A stretch of DNA of 55,722 nt from Fomitopsis serialis (Eukaryota > Basidiomycota > Agaricomycetes > Polyporales > Fomitopsidaceae): NCBI RefSeq assembly GCF_022376445.1, contig NW_025955221.1:1-55722 (forward strand). The letters run 5' to 3'. Below are positions 12,196 through 24,640 of this stretch, in pieces. Made by a program: the position numbers and the translations under genes. Numbering within the stretch: position 1 is the first letter of the stretch; each line of letters begins with the position of its first letter. The notes beneath the pieces are model-generated. The model was not told where the DNA came from, did not search any database, and worked only from the letters and a program-made list of their open reading frames with translations.

Positions 12196-14670
12196 ATGCC
12201 CGTCTCCGAAAAAGAAAACAACATCAAGGGCGGGCTCGAGGACTACGAGCGCGAGGACGAGGGCCGCTACCCTTTCCTCCTCAACTCCAGGGAGTGCAAG
12301 CTCCTCGGCATCGCCGGCGTGCGTCCTGCCTTCTCGCTACTTTCGTGGCCGCCGCTCACCAGTCTCCCGTCTTAGGTCGGCTTCTTCCTCGACGCCTATG
12401 ACCTCTTCATCATCAACGTGCGTTTCCCTGTCCGCGCTGACCCCTCCTCTGTGTTGTTCACACGACCACCCGCAGCCCGTGGCGACCATGCTCCAGTACC
12501 GCCTCTACGGGGGCGCCGCCATCCCCTCCGGGCTCCAGGGCTTCCTCAAGGCCTCCGCCAACATCGGCTCCGTCGTCGGCCAGTTCGGCTTCGGCTACGC
12601 CGCCGACACCTTCGGGCGGAAAGCTGTCTGTGAGTGCTCGTGTGCCCGTTCGGGCTCGCCGTTCCTCACTCTGGGTGCGTCGCAGACGGAAAGGAGTTGA
12701 TCATCATCATATTCGCAACCATCTTCTCGATATCCGACCCCACTGGTGAGTGCATTTCGTATATGCACGTATCGCCTCGCCTGCGGTCAAGAGTGCGCTG
12801 CGGATCGTGAGGTTTGCTCGAGCGCTAAAGGCGCACCCTGAGGATGCGCTTGGCGGTCGTGTCTCATGCCAGCGTCCGTCGTTAATTCGGGCAAGTCAAC
12901 GGTGGCTCCCCGATGTAACTCGCGATGCCTGATCTGCAAGCTGCAGGATCTGGCCTTCGTGGCTCGGCGTTCATGGCGCGTGTTCCATGGGATGCGTGGT
13001 TGTACAGGCTTTTTCTCAGGGGTCTACGGACCGCACTGGAAGAGGGCACCTGAGTTGCCTGTGTCTGGATGCTACTCATCTCTCGGGCGACCGTCAAGTG
13101 CCATGTTCGGTTACGACGGCTCGTATGAGATCCCGCTGTTGGTAACCCGCCTGGCACACCGAAACGTCCGCCGCGCACCCTTGCTTGTGCAGCGCCAGCC
13201 GATGCCCACACGCCCGTCGTCCAATCCGTGCTGACATCTTCCTCCAGGCGACCTCTCCGCAACCGGGAGCATTCTCTGGCTCTCCATCTGGCGCATCATC
13301 CTCGGGATAGGAATCGGGGGTGACTATCCCATGTCTGCGTCCGTCGCGACGGACCGCTCGAACCTCCGCCGGCGCGGCACGCTCCTCTCGTACATCTTCG
13401 CGAACCAGGGCTGGGGCTCGCTCGTCGGGAGCCTGATGGTGATCATCGTGCTCGCGTGCTTCCACCACATCATGGAGGTCAAGGGCGAGACGTCCAAGGT
13501 CGACGGCGGTGCGTATTCGCGGTCCGGTCCGGTCTACGTGACGCTGATCCTGCTCGCGCGCAGTGTGGCGGATCCTCGTCGGGCTGTCGCTCGTGCCCGC
13601 GTTCGGCACGCTGTACCAGCGGCTCACGCTCCCCGAGTCGCGGCGGTTCAAGGCGTCGCAGAAGGGCGTCGAGGCCGAGACGGAGTCGATCGACGAGCTC
13701 AAGAAGAAGGCTGACGCGGACCCGGGCGTGCAAGAGTCCGTGCGGCCCGCGCCCGCCTCCTCCGAGACACCCTCGCCCGCCTCGCTCTCGCCCGCACCGA
13801 GCGCAAACGCAGCCGCAGCCGCAGCCGCAGCCGTGCACGCGTCGCCCGCGACGAAGCGGGACCACTGGGCGGAGTTCTTCCACTACTTCTCCGAGTGGCG
13901 GCACCTGCGCGTGCTGCTCGGGACGTGCGCGTGCTGGTTCCTGCTCGACGTCGCGTTCTACGGGATCAACCTGAACCAGAACGTCGTGCTGGAGGAGATC
14001 GGGTTCGACGGGAAGAGCGGGTCCGCGTGGACGCGGCTGTTCAAGATCGGCATCGGGAACCTGATCGTGACCGCGCTGGGCTTCGTGCCGGGGTACTACG
14101 TGACGATCCTGACGATCGAGTGGCTGGGCAGGAAGTGGATCCAGATCCAGGGGTTCTTGATGGCGGCGCTGTTCTGTGAGTGCACATATTGCTGGGGCGC
14201 ACGCGAGGAGGGGGTGCTGATGTGTGCTGTGCGCAGTGGGCATCCTCGCGGGCAAGTTCTACACGCTCGGCACGGCCGCGTTCATCGTCAACTTCGCCTT
14301 CCTCCAGTTCTTCTTCAACTTCGGTGCAAACGCGTACGTCCCCCGTTTCTCCCGCTACCTCAGTCACTGACGCTCCCATTGGCACAGCACGACGTACTGC
14401 TACCCCGCGGAGGTCTTCCCGACGAAGTTCCGCGCGTCCGCGCACGGGATGTCCGCGGCGTGCGGGAAGGCGGGCGCGATCATCTCCGCGCTCGTGTTCA
14501 ACTCGCTCACGGACTCGATCGGCACGCCGAACGTGCTCTGGATCTTCTTCGCGTGCTGCATCGCCGGCGCGGGCTTCACGCTCCTGCTGCCGGAGGTGAA
14601 GGGCCGCGACCCGGACCTGGTGTATGCGGAGGAGGTCCGGGAGGAGGAGCGGATGCGGAGGGGGATGTAA
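12196..14670 (+). CDS. High-affinity phosphate:H+ symporter, PHO84 type (MFS)
   Basis: Plasma-membrane transporter that would import inorganic phosphate with protons. Eight exons (12196-12318, 12376-12417, 12476-12629, 12686-12745, 13248-13508, 13564-14175, 14237-14333, 14388-14670) join in phase to 543 residues, close to the family length. Diagnostic pieces are [12 protein letters not shown] in helix 1, the MFS loop [10 protein letters not shown], the family signature [13 protein letters not shown] and the second-half motif [16 protein letters not shown] long central cytoplasmic loop (about residues 250-300) is rich in Pro, Ala and Ser with an alanine run. Eleven to twelve hydrophobic helices are visible. 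Intron 4 is about 502 bp, far longer than the other introns of the window, although nothing in the protein is missing across it. A CACGTG site upstream fits phosphate regulation. Confidence 0.92.
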
Positions 14671-15429
14671 TCGGCAGTTGGCCGCCTGTGCAGGCTGGAC
14701 GGACGAAGCCGCGCCGGACAGTCGAAGGATTCCCGGGGTCGCTGTCACGGTGCTGCTCGTGCCGGCAGCTCTGGGGGACTGTGCACGGCGTCCCCGTCTG
14801 AGCCTTGTCCTGCTCGATCTAATGTAGACATACATATTTACTTGTCTGTATCACCCGTACGTACGCACATCTACGTCGATAGAACTAGAGTGTTATAATC
14901 TCGTCGACTCGGGGGGACACAGTGGGCTTGTCCGGGGCTGGTCAGACGGTCCGCTGAACAACGATCTCGTGTAGTCCCTAATCTCGTGCGTACATCCGCC
15001 TCGGACTGAATGACAAGGACCCACCGGCCATTGCGAACCTCTGATATCGTTGCTGTAATGTTCGTCTGTCCTCACGACGGTCACCGTCAGTGTGTGAAAG
15101 ACTGTCTGCAGGGAGCTCGGGACGCCAATGAAACACAAGGTCATAAGTTAGGCATATCCTAGGATTGGCAGTCTGCTCGCCGGCCATCTATTCGAATCGT
15201 CGACTCCAGTGAGTACGTGGCGCACAGTGAATATTTCACTCAGTTCAATAGAGACGGTAGCTACTTACCGGGAACGCGTACGGTGTCGCGCACAAGAGCA
15301 TCCGGCGCCGAACCACTCGGGCGGCAGTCTCAGTCCATTGCAGCTACGTTTCACAGGGTTGAAGAACCTTTGTGTTCACTGCAAATAGTGCACCAATAAG
15401 TGTAATAACGCAACCGTGTCATATTCGCG
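14671..15429. other. Intergenic region between convergent genes
   Basis: It holds the 3' flanks of the phosphate transporter and the M16 protease. Short frames at 14893-15144 and 15372-15671 lack any recognisable feature. Confidence 0.6.
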
Positions 15430-18400
15430 TTACAGCTTTGCTGTCTCCTCCGCCAGCACCCTCGCGCGACCAAACTCGCAGCCCACAGGGACTGCCGCGC
15501 GATAGCATGCCATGCTCGACTTGTAATCCGTCAGACCGCTGTCTGTCAAGACGGTGCCGGTTTCACGGAGAGGTATCGCCTCCTTCAGTTGCTGTGAGAC
15601 CAGCTGCACGGACAGCTTCTTGCGCATCGTTCTTCCAGTCGAAGGGCGAACGAAGGTGTCGTAGGTCTTGATGACCTCGTCCAGTGACAAAGCTTTGATC
15701 GCAGACGCGTCCCTTTGTCCTTCGGGGAGGATGAGTACACCGACCGGCACACAGAATGTAATACAACGCACGTCGCATGAAATCGTAGTACCCCTGGCGA
15801 ATCTGCGCCCAGAACGACAGGGTCTCTTCATGCAGGTTCTTCGGCCGCTCGAGTAGCTTGACGATCAGCCCCTCCTTCTCGGCCGCGAAGTCCTCCTGGG
15901 ACATTTCCGCGAGAGTGCTTCGGAACTGCTCGAGGAAGGCGTCTACTCGCTCTTCCAGATACCACGGCGCACGGGTGCTCTGGATATTGATGCCGAAGCC
16001 CATGGACGTCGCAGCGACCCACATAGTGCTGGAGACGACGTAGCCCAGCTGTTCTTGAGTCCTGAGTTGGTCAAAAACGGGCGAGCGCATGATGTGGGTG
16101 AGGAGCATCACAATGGGTCGTAATGCCTCATCAGCGAGTTCGCCGAATTGACAACAGTACGATAGGCTACTGTTCAATTCTTGCGTATTGGCATGCTGTT
16201 GTCGGAGGACGACGTTTGCACCTGAACGGAGGTTTGAGTCGACTCCTTACGTCTTGCCATTGTGTCTGAATCACTTACCCGGGGGACAACTAGAGCGCGA
16301 TCTTCGAACCTCTCATTAGACGGGCATGGTCGAGCTCGCAAGCTATCCTCAACCGACTTCACGATTGCCACAGCTTGCTGGCGTATAATGCAAAGCATGA
16401 GCGCGCATTTAGTGAGTGATCTCGCACATTGGCACATGGGAAGACTTACCTCTGGACGGAGGTTCCCAGTTACGAGCGCCACCACGCTCACTTTCCCGAG
16501 AAACTCCCTGTGATGTATCTGAACATCTTCGACGCTTATAACTAGGGCAGGGATACTATCTCAGAATCACAGACATTCAGGCTCACAAAGGAAGAGGACG
16601 TACGAGATATCTCGGGTAGTTTGTCGGCAGGTGTCCATACTGTGTGCGTCATTGCCCACTCCGCGAACTCCTCAGACAGATCACTGGGCTGTCCGAGATA
16701 GTGATTCTCGTACGCACGAGTGACCTGGGACCCACGCGACATCAGCAATACTTCTTGACTGGACCATTCACATTCACTCGCCTGCTCTTTGACGACGTCC
16801 AGCCTCTGTGGGTCCACTTGCAAGTCCTTGAGATATCGGATGACAGTGCCCACAACTACGTCCAGTTTGTCGCTGTATCCACTGACGGACACTCGGATAC
16901 CCCGTTTGTGATTTGTGATGTCGTAGTTGAAGCCTGCGAGGTATGCATCGTAGGCTACCTCGGAAAGAGCGTCCTCTACGAGATCGGCGATGATCCTGAT
17001 AATTTGACACTTCATGAGTTTGACCGAACCAGGTACAAACGGTGAAGCGAGACGAACCTCGTGAGAATTGCTTGCCGAGGGGTGCCATACGCAAGGGGAC
17101 TACGAGACATAGGGCATGGCGATTTCAGAAGGTTCACGCGGGCAGATGCAGGGATCAGACTGACCTTCGGATGTCGATCTTCGCTGACGCCCTAGGTACC
17201 CAGAACCGGTCGTCTTTCTTGTACCACAACGCGGATAGAGAGCTGCGGTATATACAAATAGGAGCGGGAGCCGGCTGCGGGTGACGTTGAGTAACACCGT
17301 CAATGAGTACAAATGGCTACGACATACCGTCGAGATATCCGACTTCTCGACTGAGAGGTCTCTTGGAATGAACTGATTGGGGCCAGGCAGAAATAGCTCC
17401 TTGTTGCCGCCAGGCCCTCGAGGCTGCGAAGACATGCCATGAGCGTTGGCAGTAGGGTATTGATGACAGAAATGAACCGACCTTCAGCAATAGATCCGCG
17501 TCGATCCTTCGCGCACAATACTCCACCCCGTACCATCTCTCCTTCTCCCATCCGTCCACGCCCGGGTGCTCTCTGGCTTCCAAGATGGCTCTACCTTTCT
17601 CTGGAAGGAGATAGTTATCTAGTAGGTCCCGAACCGCTCCCTCGTCCCAGTCTAGAAAAGTGACGATGCACTGAGAACACGGGAGGAAGGGTACGGATGC
17701 GCAAGTTCGCGCGCAAGCCAGCCGACGTAGGTGTGGGGTTGTGTCTTCTCCTCGTAGCGGAAATTGATCTCTGACATCCTCTTGAGCTCATCGAAGTGGT
17801 ATGGTTCGATGTTCGACGACCGCAGGAGAGCGAGGTAGTCGTAGAACACTGCAAGAACCTCCTTGTAGTGGGCTGGGGAAATGGACCAATGGCATAATAC
17901 GCTTGTGAGTTGGACTGCAGGCAGTAAACACGGGGAATGGCTTACCATATCCCTCCCTGGTCAAGTGGCACTTCACCTGGAGGAACTGCACGCTCGGATT
18001 CCCCGTGCTCACTCCAGAGCTCACTGCGCGGTGATCGACCCACCCTTTTCGCCGCAAGTAAGCGCAGACGCTCCCGGGACCCTCATGGCCCAGGAGGTGC
18101 GCTAGCACACGAGCGGGCTTGGAGCGATAGTGTGGCCATTGGTCCGGAAGTGGGAACTTCAGTGTGAGGGCCGTGGTATCCTTCACCGTTTGATGTAGAT
18201 AACTGACTTTTAGATGCGTGGTGAGATTCAATGATAAATCAGCGATGTAACAGTGACCTACGCCCATCTCGGACGCTCCCCAGAGCGGTGTAGCAATTAC
18301 AGGTCGGGGATCTAACCCGAGGTTCTTGACGGGAGAGAACAAAGACACAACCGACTTTGTGAGTTCGTCGAGGGACTCTGTGTCCGTGCCCGTGAGCAGT

Positions 18401-19343
18401 GAGGTCCATCGTTGCTCGATAATAACCCGCTCACCTGTTCCGAGGACCGCGAGTGTCATCCTCCCCGCGCAATAGTGTTCCCGCCACCACTCGACGAGCC
18501 GATCGCGCGTCTTCTTCCACACAGGTTGCTCATCATCCACGTCGCCTTCCTCCCGCGTCTCCCGTACGACCTCTATACCAAGCTCCTTCCTCGCTGCCTC
18601 CGTTATACTCTCCACGCTCCCCGTCTGAAACCTAGTATAAGGATGACCAGGCGTACCAAGCATCTTGTCAACCATGAACACTCTGCGACTGTCAGTCTGT
18701 ATGTTCCGCCTGTGCTCGTTATCGACTGCATAGATCTCCCGCTTCGTAAGAGACTCGGTGAAGAGAGGAGAGTGGAAGAATGCGGCGAGGCGCGGGAGGG
18801 CCCCAAGAGATAAGAGGAACCGATAGAGAACCAGTAGTTGGTCTGGTTGGCGGACGTAGATGCGTTCTTGCTACCTCCATGCGAAGTAATGTACTACAGA
18901 CTTCGTCAGAACACGCTCGCTGCGAGGAAGGAGAACATACTGCGAAGAAGTCGTTCTCCTCGGGATATGCTTCCGTTCCCTAATACCGTGCTCAGCTCAT
19001 GAGCTACAGGCTCTGAGTGCCGACATACCTTCAATAGCATATGCTCGCAGAAATGAGCCAGGCCCGGCATGTCATCCTATACAGCGTCCCTGAGGCGGTC
19101 AACATCCGATCAGAGAGCGAGTAGAACTGGACTCACCGGGTCGTGCATAGCTCCCACCTGCACTGTCAAGCATGCCGCCGCTTTCTCCGCTCCTGCGTCG
19201 TGAACGAGTATTGCGCGGAGGCCATTGTCCAACTCAACCACTCTGTAGTCTCTATCGTCCAGATCAGGTTTCTCAATCTGCTCTTCTAGCACAGCGTAGC
19301 CGTGCTTGCCGTCCTCAGAGCGCAGGCGAGTCCAGTTGCCCAT
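15430..19343 (-). CDS. Insulysin/Ste23-like M16 zinc metallopeptidase, frame interrupted
   Basis: The family degrades peptides in a closed chamber; yeast Ste23 also matures a-factor. About 15 exons run from ATG 19343 (MGNWTRLRSEDG) to the TAA at 15432-15430. The inverted zinc motif HFCEH is encoded at 19055-19041 in a 48-nt exon, and the third ligand lies in AVDNEH. The C-terminal half has the usual FDQLRTQEQLGYVV block. Introns are short; one looks like GC-AG (CAG then GCGAGT). Three places need one extra base to keep the homologous frame: a C4 run at 18801-18804, an A4 run at 17656-17659 and a splice donor at 16278-16280. All are in short homopolymers, so either the gene has decayed or the sequence under-calls runs. 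An in-frame upstream ATG at 19445 adds an Arg-rich extension. Confidence 0.85.
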
Positions 19344-19782
19344 GCTGGGGATATGGGGTAGGCGAGAGAAGTGTTTGACGATAAATACTGGCCGGAGATG
19401 ACGCCTGAAAGCCTCCCAATGCCGCCTTCGTTGGGCGGCAGCCACGAAACGGACTGTGGACGTGGTAGCTGCGAATTGGAGGACCTGTCAGGACTTCCAG
19501 CGAGACACAGGGAGTAGTCCAATGGTATGAATTCGAACAAGGCGTAAGTATATGAAGCCAAGTGCAGCTCAGACGTAGTAACGGTAGTTTGCAACCGACC
19601 CAATGCTGCCCAAGCGCGGCGGAATTCACGCAAGCGTTCACGCGCTTGTTAAATGAATCTGATTTCGATATTCAAATTGAAGCACTCATGCCTCACAAGC
19701 TAGGCCCCTTAGAAAGACAGAATAATCGTGCCCACTTCTGGAAAGACAGAATCATAGTCTGGCGTTATTGAGACCCTACGAC
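19344..19782. other. Spacer upstream of the M16 gene
   Basis: This 439-bp stretch contains the M16 5' region, including a possible in-frame N-terminal extension (19445-19344, minus), and the 3' flank of the beta-mannosidase gene. No separate gene is seen. Confidence 0.55.
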
Positions 19783-22643
19783 CTATATAACATATGTCTG
19801 GTCGGACCCGATGTGAGTGTACTTGACCACGCTGTCCTTCGCGCCTCTCGCAACCACTACTTGCTCGTCTCCAGGCATCAGATCCAGCGCGTTGTCACTC
19901 CAGAGGACAAGGTTCGCAACATCGTCCTCAGCAGTCAGGAATAAGCCCTTGACAGGCCTATCTGCTCGCACGGAGATGTGCTCGCCTACGCGGTCGAACT
20001 GAAGTCCAGGTCGAGGCGGGTCGATGTACTTGAACGGCTGAGGCCAATCCACATATCGGGCCAGGAGATCGCCAGTTTGAAGATCAACCAGTCGGGCAGC
20101 TGCGACGACTGTGTACGACGTCGTGAGGCCGGGTCCGAGGCGACCGGACGTCGTCGAAGGCGGGCCAGGGCAAGGGATCTGAAACAGTTCAGTTGATTGA
20201 TTCGGGAGCAATGTTACGACAGATTCCTGTTGGTAGGTCCACGAGGATTCCAGGTCCGCAAAGTGTAGGATCAACTTGACTTGTCGAGGCCAAAGGGTGC
20301 TGTTGCAAGCCCACACCTCGATAGTGGCTTCGATAGAGCGGAACGCCCCGAACTCGTAAAACTATATGGCGGACTCGATCTAAGATGCCATTTTGTCACA
20401 ACCCGACCATTGCCGAGCGTACCTGTTTTGGTCGGTCGTTTCCTCGATTGTTGTGAACCTGGTAATGCGATAGTCAGGGCCAATCTGAACGTCGTTATGA
20501 TTGAGCATACTGTCCGAAGAATCCCGACGCTCAGAGGCGCGAGTTCCCTCTTGATCGCATAATACACGGGCTTTGCACGCAGCTGACGCAAGAAAAAACA
20601 TCAGCCACTCTTGATGTTAACATAGTCGACATAACCGACTTACGAAGAAGTCCGCGATGGCCCATGATGTAACCGGCCAACAATCGTTCAGCTGCCAGAC
20701 CAGCGCGCCGGATGTCTGTAGAAACGGTGTCAACGAAACGACACACGAACCAACCATAAACGCATGAACGCATGACGTACATATTCTTTACCTCTTCCCT
20801 TCCAAGCCCTCCTCCACACCCTGTACGCGAAGCTCACAGCCTCGCTTTGCATCAGCTGTGTGTTGTACACATGCCTGTCATCATATGAGTCTATCAGTGC
20901 GCATTCAAAGCATGTTGTAGTCGCCCTCCCTCTTACTCACCTCTCGAGATTGCTAGTAAACCTGAAGTTCTCATTCATCAAAATCGCGAACCGTCGTTCG
21001 TGGTTTCCAGCCCGGTTATGCTGAGCCATCAACTTGCTCTGTGCGCGCCTCTCCTCCGTGTTTCCGCCGAGCCAGTAATCGACTGTCCTGATATCCGGGA
21101 ACGACGGGATTCCAAACTCGCTATCCCGCACGACCCACACTGAGCCTTGCGCGCCCTTCGCAGTAGGAGGCGGACATACCTGACGAAACGACCCCCGCGC
21201 TCGCCGTACTCCTGCCATGGCCGCTCCTTCCCTGCCCAGATATCCCATTGATGGACGTCGCCTACAGTCGGATCAGTGGTATCCCACTCTTCGCCGCCGT
21301 ACGGTGATCCACGATGGTACGGAATAGGCGGATTGGTGAGTCTTTCCACCACCTCGGGTAAGACATGTTCGTAGATACGACGTGCAGGGAGGTCCGATAT
21401 ACCTGCGGCACGTCTTGAGTCAATACCGGCAGTACTTAGTGTTATGACTCGATGGAGATGCACGCTCACCGCCCCACTGCAGCACTTGTTGATAATCTTC
21501 ACATTCGTCAGTATCAGCCGTGAAGAGGTCATTAGCCTAAAACTGCAAGCGTACCTTCGTTATTTCCGCAGAGCAGTGCGAGAGAAGGGTGATGCCTCAG
21601 CCGCTTGACGTTGTCCTCCGCCTCCTTCTTCACATTCTCCACGAACTCGTCGTGCGCAGGGTAGACACCACAAGCAAACTGGAAGTCTTGCCACACCAGT
21701 ATCCCGAGCTCTGTCACCACGCCGCAGCAGACATCGTGAGTCCAAGTGCACATCCCGAAGAGAACAGCTCGAAGCCGTACCGTCGCAAGTGTCGTAGAAT
21801 ACATCTGGTTCATAGACACCGCCGCCCCACAGCCTGACCATGTTCTGATTACCATCTCTGAGAAGGGTGAGCCACGCCCTGTACCGCTCGGGCGTGAGCT
21901 CAGTGAGGAAGCTGTGTGCGGGGATCCAGTTCGAGCCTATCCGGTATTCAATCAGACGGATTCAGACGAGCAAGTTGTGTGCCTTACCGCCCATGAACAT
22001 CCGAACGCCGTTCACTTCGAAGAGAAAGGTTGTCCCCTTGCCGTACTGGTCTGGTTCCTGCAGGGGCTCCTGGATAAGCTCCACACGACGGAAGCCGATC
22101 CGCCTCGTAGCAAAATCGAGTTCTGTGCACCTCGTTAGCAAACATCCCTGTGCGCTGTATGCGGGAGGTCCGTCTCGAACAAGCGGCGCACGACAGGAAC
22201 GCTGCGCCCCCACATTCTTTCTGTTGTACTTCACGAGACTGGAGTGCCGCTCACCAGGTAGACATCGCATATGGTGTCCAAGCCCTCGAATTGCAGTTCA
22301 GCATGTAGAGCCTTCTGCGTGCCGTCAGGAAGGGCGAACGAGCAGTAGTACAGCCACTCTCTTTCGCCCACCCCTGTGGGAAGCCGTCAGCGGAGTCTTG
22401 CATGAATCACATCGGAGACCCACATTGCACGTCGTGTTCGTTAAAGCCAATGAAGGGGTCGGGGATACGTCCCGCCTTCATGAGCTCGGCGTGAATCTCG
22501 GACGGGAAGTTCTGTGCTGCCGTCCAAGGAGAACTGGTCCCGGGTGCATCTTGAGGGAGCTCGTTTACCACGGAAACATAGGATGCTGCGTCGCGATCCT
22601 TCCAATACCAACCCTTGCCAAGCGATATTACCTGCGAGGCCAT
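19783..22643 (-). CDS. GH2 beta-mannosidase, internally deleted
   Basis: The family removes terminal beta-mannose from manno-oligosaccharides. Exon 1 (22643-22424, MASQVISLGKGWYWK) and exon 2 (22373-22255) encode the start of the sugar-binding jelly roll and end at CDVYL with a normal donor. The next homologous sequence is already TELDFATRRIGFRRVEL near 22130, the end of the second beta-sandwich. Only about 120 bp lie between, where relatives have a couple of hundred residues. From there the catalytic barrel (GSNWIPAHSF, LWGGGVYEPDVFYD, LALLCGNNED with the acid/base Glu) is preserved. So is the C-terminal part (WQLNDCWPVTSWAIADFF, FYEFGAFRS), with introns that all keep phase. The intact 3' part argues that the loss is recent or an assembly gap. 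The cell would probably lack this activity from this copy. Confidence 0.85.
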
Positions 22644-23888
22644 GACGAGGGCAACAGTATGAGATGACGCCTCGCCGTCTGATACAGGTCGTCAGTGTTA
22701 TATCATCAAGGACTAGCACCTGACTGTCCGAGCGTCCCGTCGTTCGACATTGCAGTCATACTCAGGAGCTCAGCGGCATGTAGTCGGATAGGTCATCTGT
22801 TCTCCAAAGAATGAGATCTCGCAGGAACCTCGGAGTCGAGAAGGCACGTACTCAGCCACATCCCTCAACGATACTCCTTCTTTGAGAACGGGGCAATACC
22901 GCACGGCGCGTATGCAACGACCAAGGAATGTGTAATGGTCTCCTGCGTTCCCGAGCATTGGACCAAGCGCAGACATTAGGATATCCAACAGCATGCGACT
23001 CTCACTCTTGACGGTGTCCCGGACCCGATGGAACCGACGAGTGCGCAGAGATAGTCTCCTGGCAGGTGAATAACGTACCACGACGAGTTAAGTGCGGGCC
23101 ATGCAGCCACAGTAAGCATTGGCATTCGCGCGGAGGACGTTACTTTCCCCGAAGGTAATATAAGCCCCGGAGAGTAACATTCGGGCTCTTCATACTTTGC
23201 TTGAGGTAGCCGGCCGTTAATGGCTAGGCAACGGCGTGAGCTACGCGCACAAGTTGCTACACCAGAGAGCACCGGACAGCATCGAGCCCATTCCGTACAC
23301 CAGTTTCGCGAAGTTCGGCCAGTGCTGCGGGAAGGTGGGAGCGTTGCAGTACGGGATAGAGAAGGCGGCACGGTGGATCGAAAGGCAGACACCGTGTACG
23401 GACAGGCCAAAGGTATGTTTTCGCGAAACCCGCCGGAGCTGTAGTGCAGGACCAGCTGTGCGACGGAAGCAGACGAGCTCTATGTACAGCTACAACTTGA
23501 CTTGCTTGCCAGTGGCGGTTATTACCGTGACAGGAGCGGTGGAGGAGGAGGAGGAGGAGGGGCTTCCATTTAGTCCTCACGTTTGCGCGCCATAAGGCTC
23601 GCCACGTGTGACAGCGTTGGAGCGGCCCGTGAGCGCGTGAACATTGGCATCGGAGTTTGAAAGTGAATCGGCCAGAATCGACCTGCCCATCCATCTGCAT
23701 CAACGCCTCGCCCATTGCTGCAACCTCCTCTGTCGCGTCCTCTCTCTGGAGCAGCCTTTCCCTGTTTCCTACGTTCCTTCTTCGCCTGAGTTGATTCGGT
23801 ACTCCGCCCTCACTACTCCCACAACGTCCGTATCGGCCTATTGTTCGGGAGCGCCCGCACGCAGACTCAACACTGCAGCCCACCAAGA
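22644..23888. other. Intergenic region, no gene recognised
   Basis: Promoter side of the beta-mannosidase and 5' flank of the tetraspanin relic. Short frames on both strands (22976-23410 and 23257-23904 minus, 23236-23595 plus) have no recognisable domain. The run of GAG codons near 23541-23560 is a simple-sequence stretch. Confidence 0.5.
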
Positions 23889-24640
23889 TGTTTAAGCAGT
23901 TCAAGATTATTTATGGGCTTCTGGTCCTTCGTGAACATGCCCCTCTTCGCCGCTGCGCACCGTTGCCTCCATCGTCTTCTCTACTGTCGAGCGCAGGCCC
24001 GACTTGATGGCGAAATCGTCATCATCGCTGTGACTGAGCAGTTGAGTTGACTGCCTACTCCTAGGTCCCAAACGTCGAACCGACTGGGGGTCCCTGCAGC
24101 TGGGTTGATCATGGGCGTCGACCTCCTCGCGTGATGAATCGCCTCGTTTATCGCGATGTTGTTCCCCATGGCGCCTGTCACGGGCGTCGTCGTGCCGAAC
24201 TGGATGCTCATCCTGGATCTCGCCGCCATTCTCGTCGTTGGCACGTCTCTCTGGTTCTACACCCTCCACATCGAGAATAATTACCTCGCCGTCTGACAGT
24301 CGCTGCCGAACGCGATCAAGATCGAGATGCAGAACAAGGTCAGTCTGCCCATCCACTACCTTTTGTGTCGCTCGCGGCGCTCACACCTTCACAATTCTTG
24401 TGCTGCGATTATTTCATGCCCAGCGACGGCACCGCTGCCATAAGCGGATTCTGCACGGACCAAACGTTCATCGCCTCGCTGTTAAACGTGACGAGCACGA
24501 CGGTGAATGCGCGCATCACGGACCTTACCGGCTACGGCGAGCGCATGCTCAACCAGAGTAATACGTACGTCCTCCCCTTGCTGATACCTATCGCCACCCG
24601 CAGGCTTGTGAGAATTTGGTCGCGCAGGTAGTTGCTGGGT
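23889..24640 (+). pseudogene. Degenerate tetraspanin-like gene
   Basis: Pieces of a four-helix membrane organiser can be read in order. They are MGFWSFVNMPLF (first helix start, near 23913), a hydrophobic segment NWMLILDLAAILVVG followed by SLWFYTLHIENNYLAV (24195-24293), and, after a plausible intron (24330-24390), the large loop beginning QFLCCDYFMPSDG. The CC-x-Y pair marks the tetraspanin extracellular loop. The frame carries a TGA at 24294-24296 where a Trp codon is expected. The first part changes frame, and no fourth helix is found before about 24900. I therefore call it a pseudogene. The family identification rests on the CCxY motif and helix spacing and is moderately secure. Confidence 0.55.

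Noticed and set aside
13479..14255. Long antisense frames over the phosphate transporter and ADH genes
   Set aside because: They mirror GC-rich codon positions of the real genes, have Arg/Pro/Ala-rich composition and no recognisable domain.
17640..17680. An intron to explain the frame break in the M16 gene near 17656
   Set aside because: The only GT-AG pair in correct phase spans 29 nt, too short for splicing, and homologous residues are present on both sides.
18790..18815. An intron to explain the break near 18801
   Set aside because: The codons before and after align without a gap to the family apart from one base, so there is no room for an intron.
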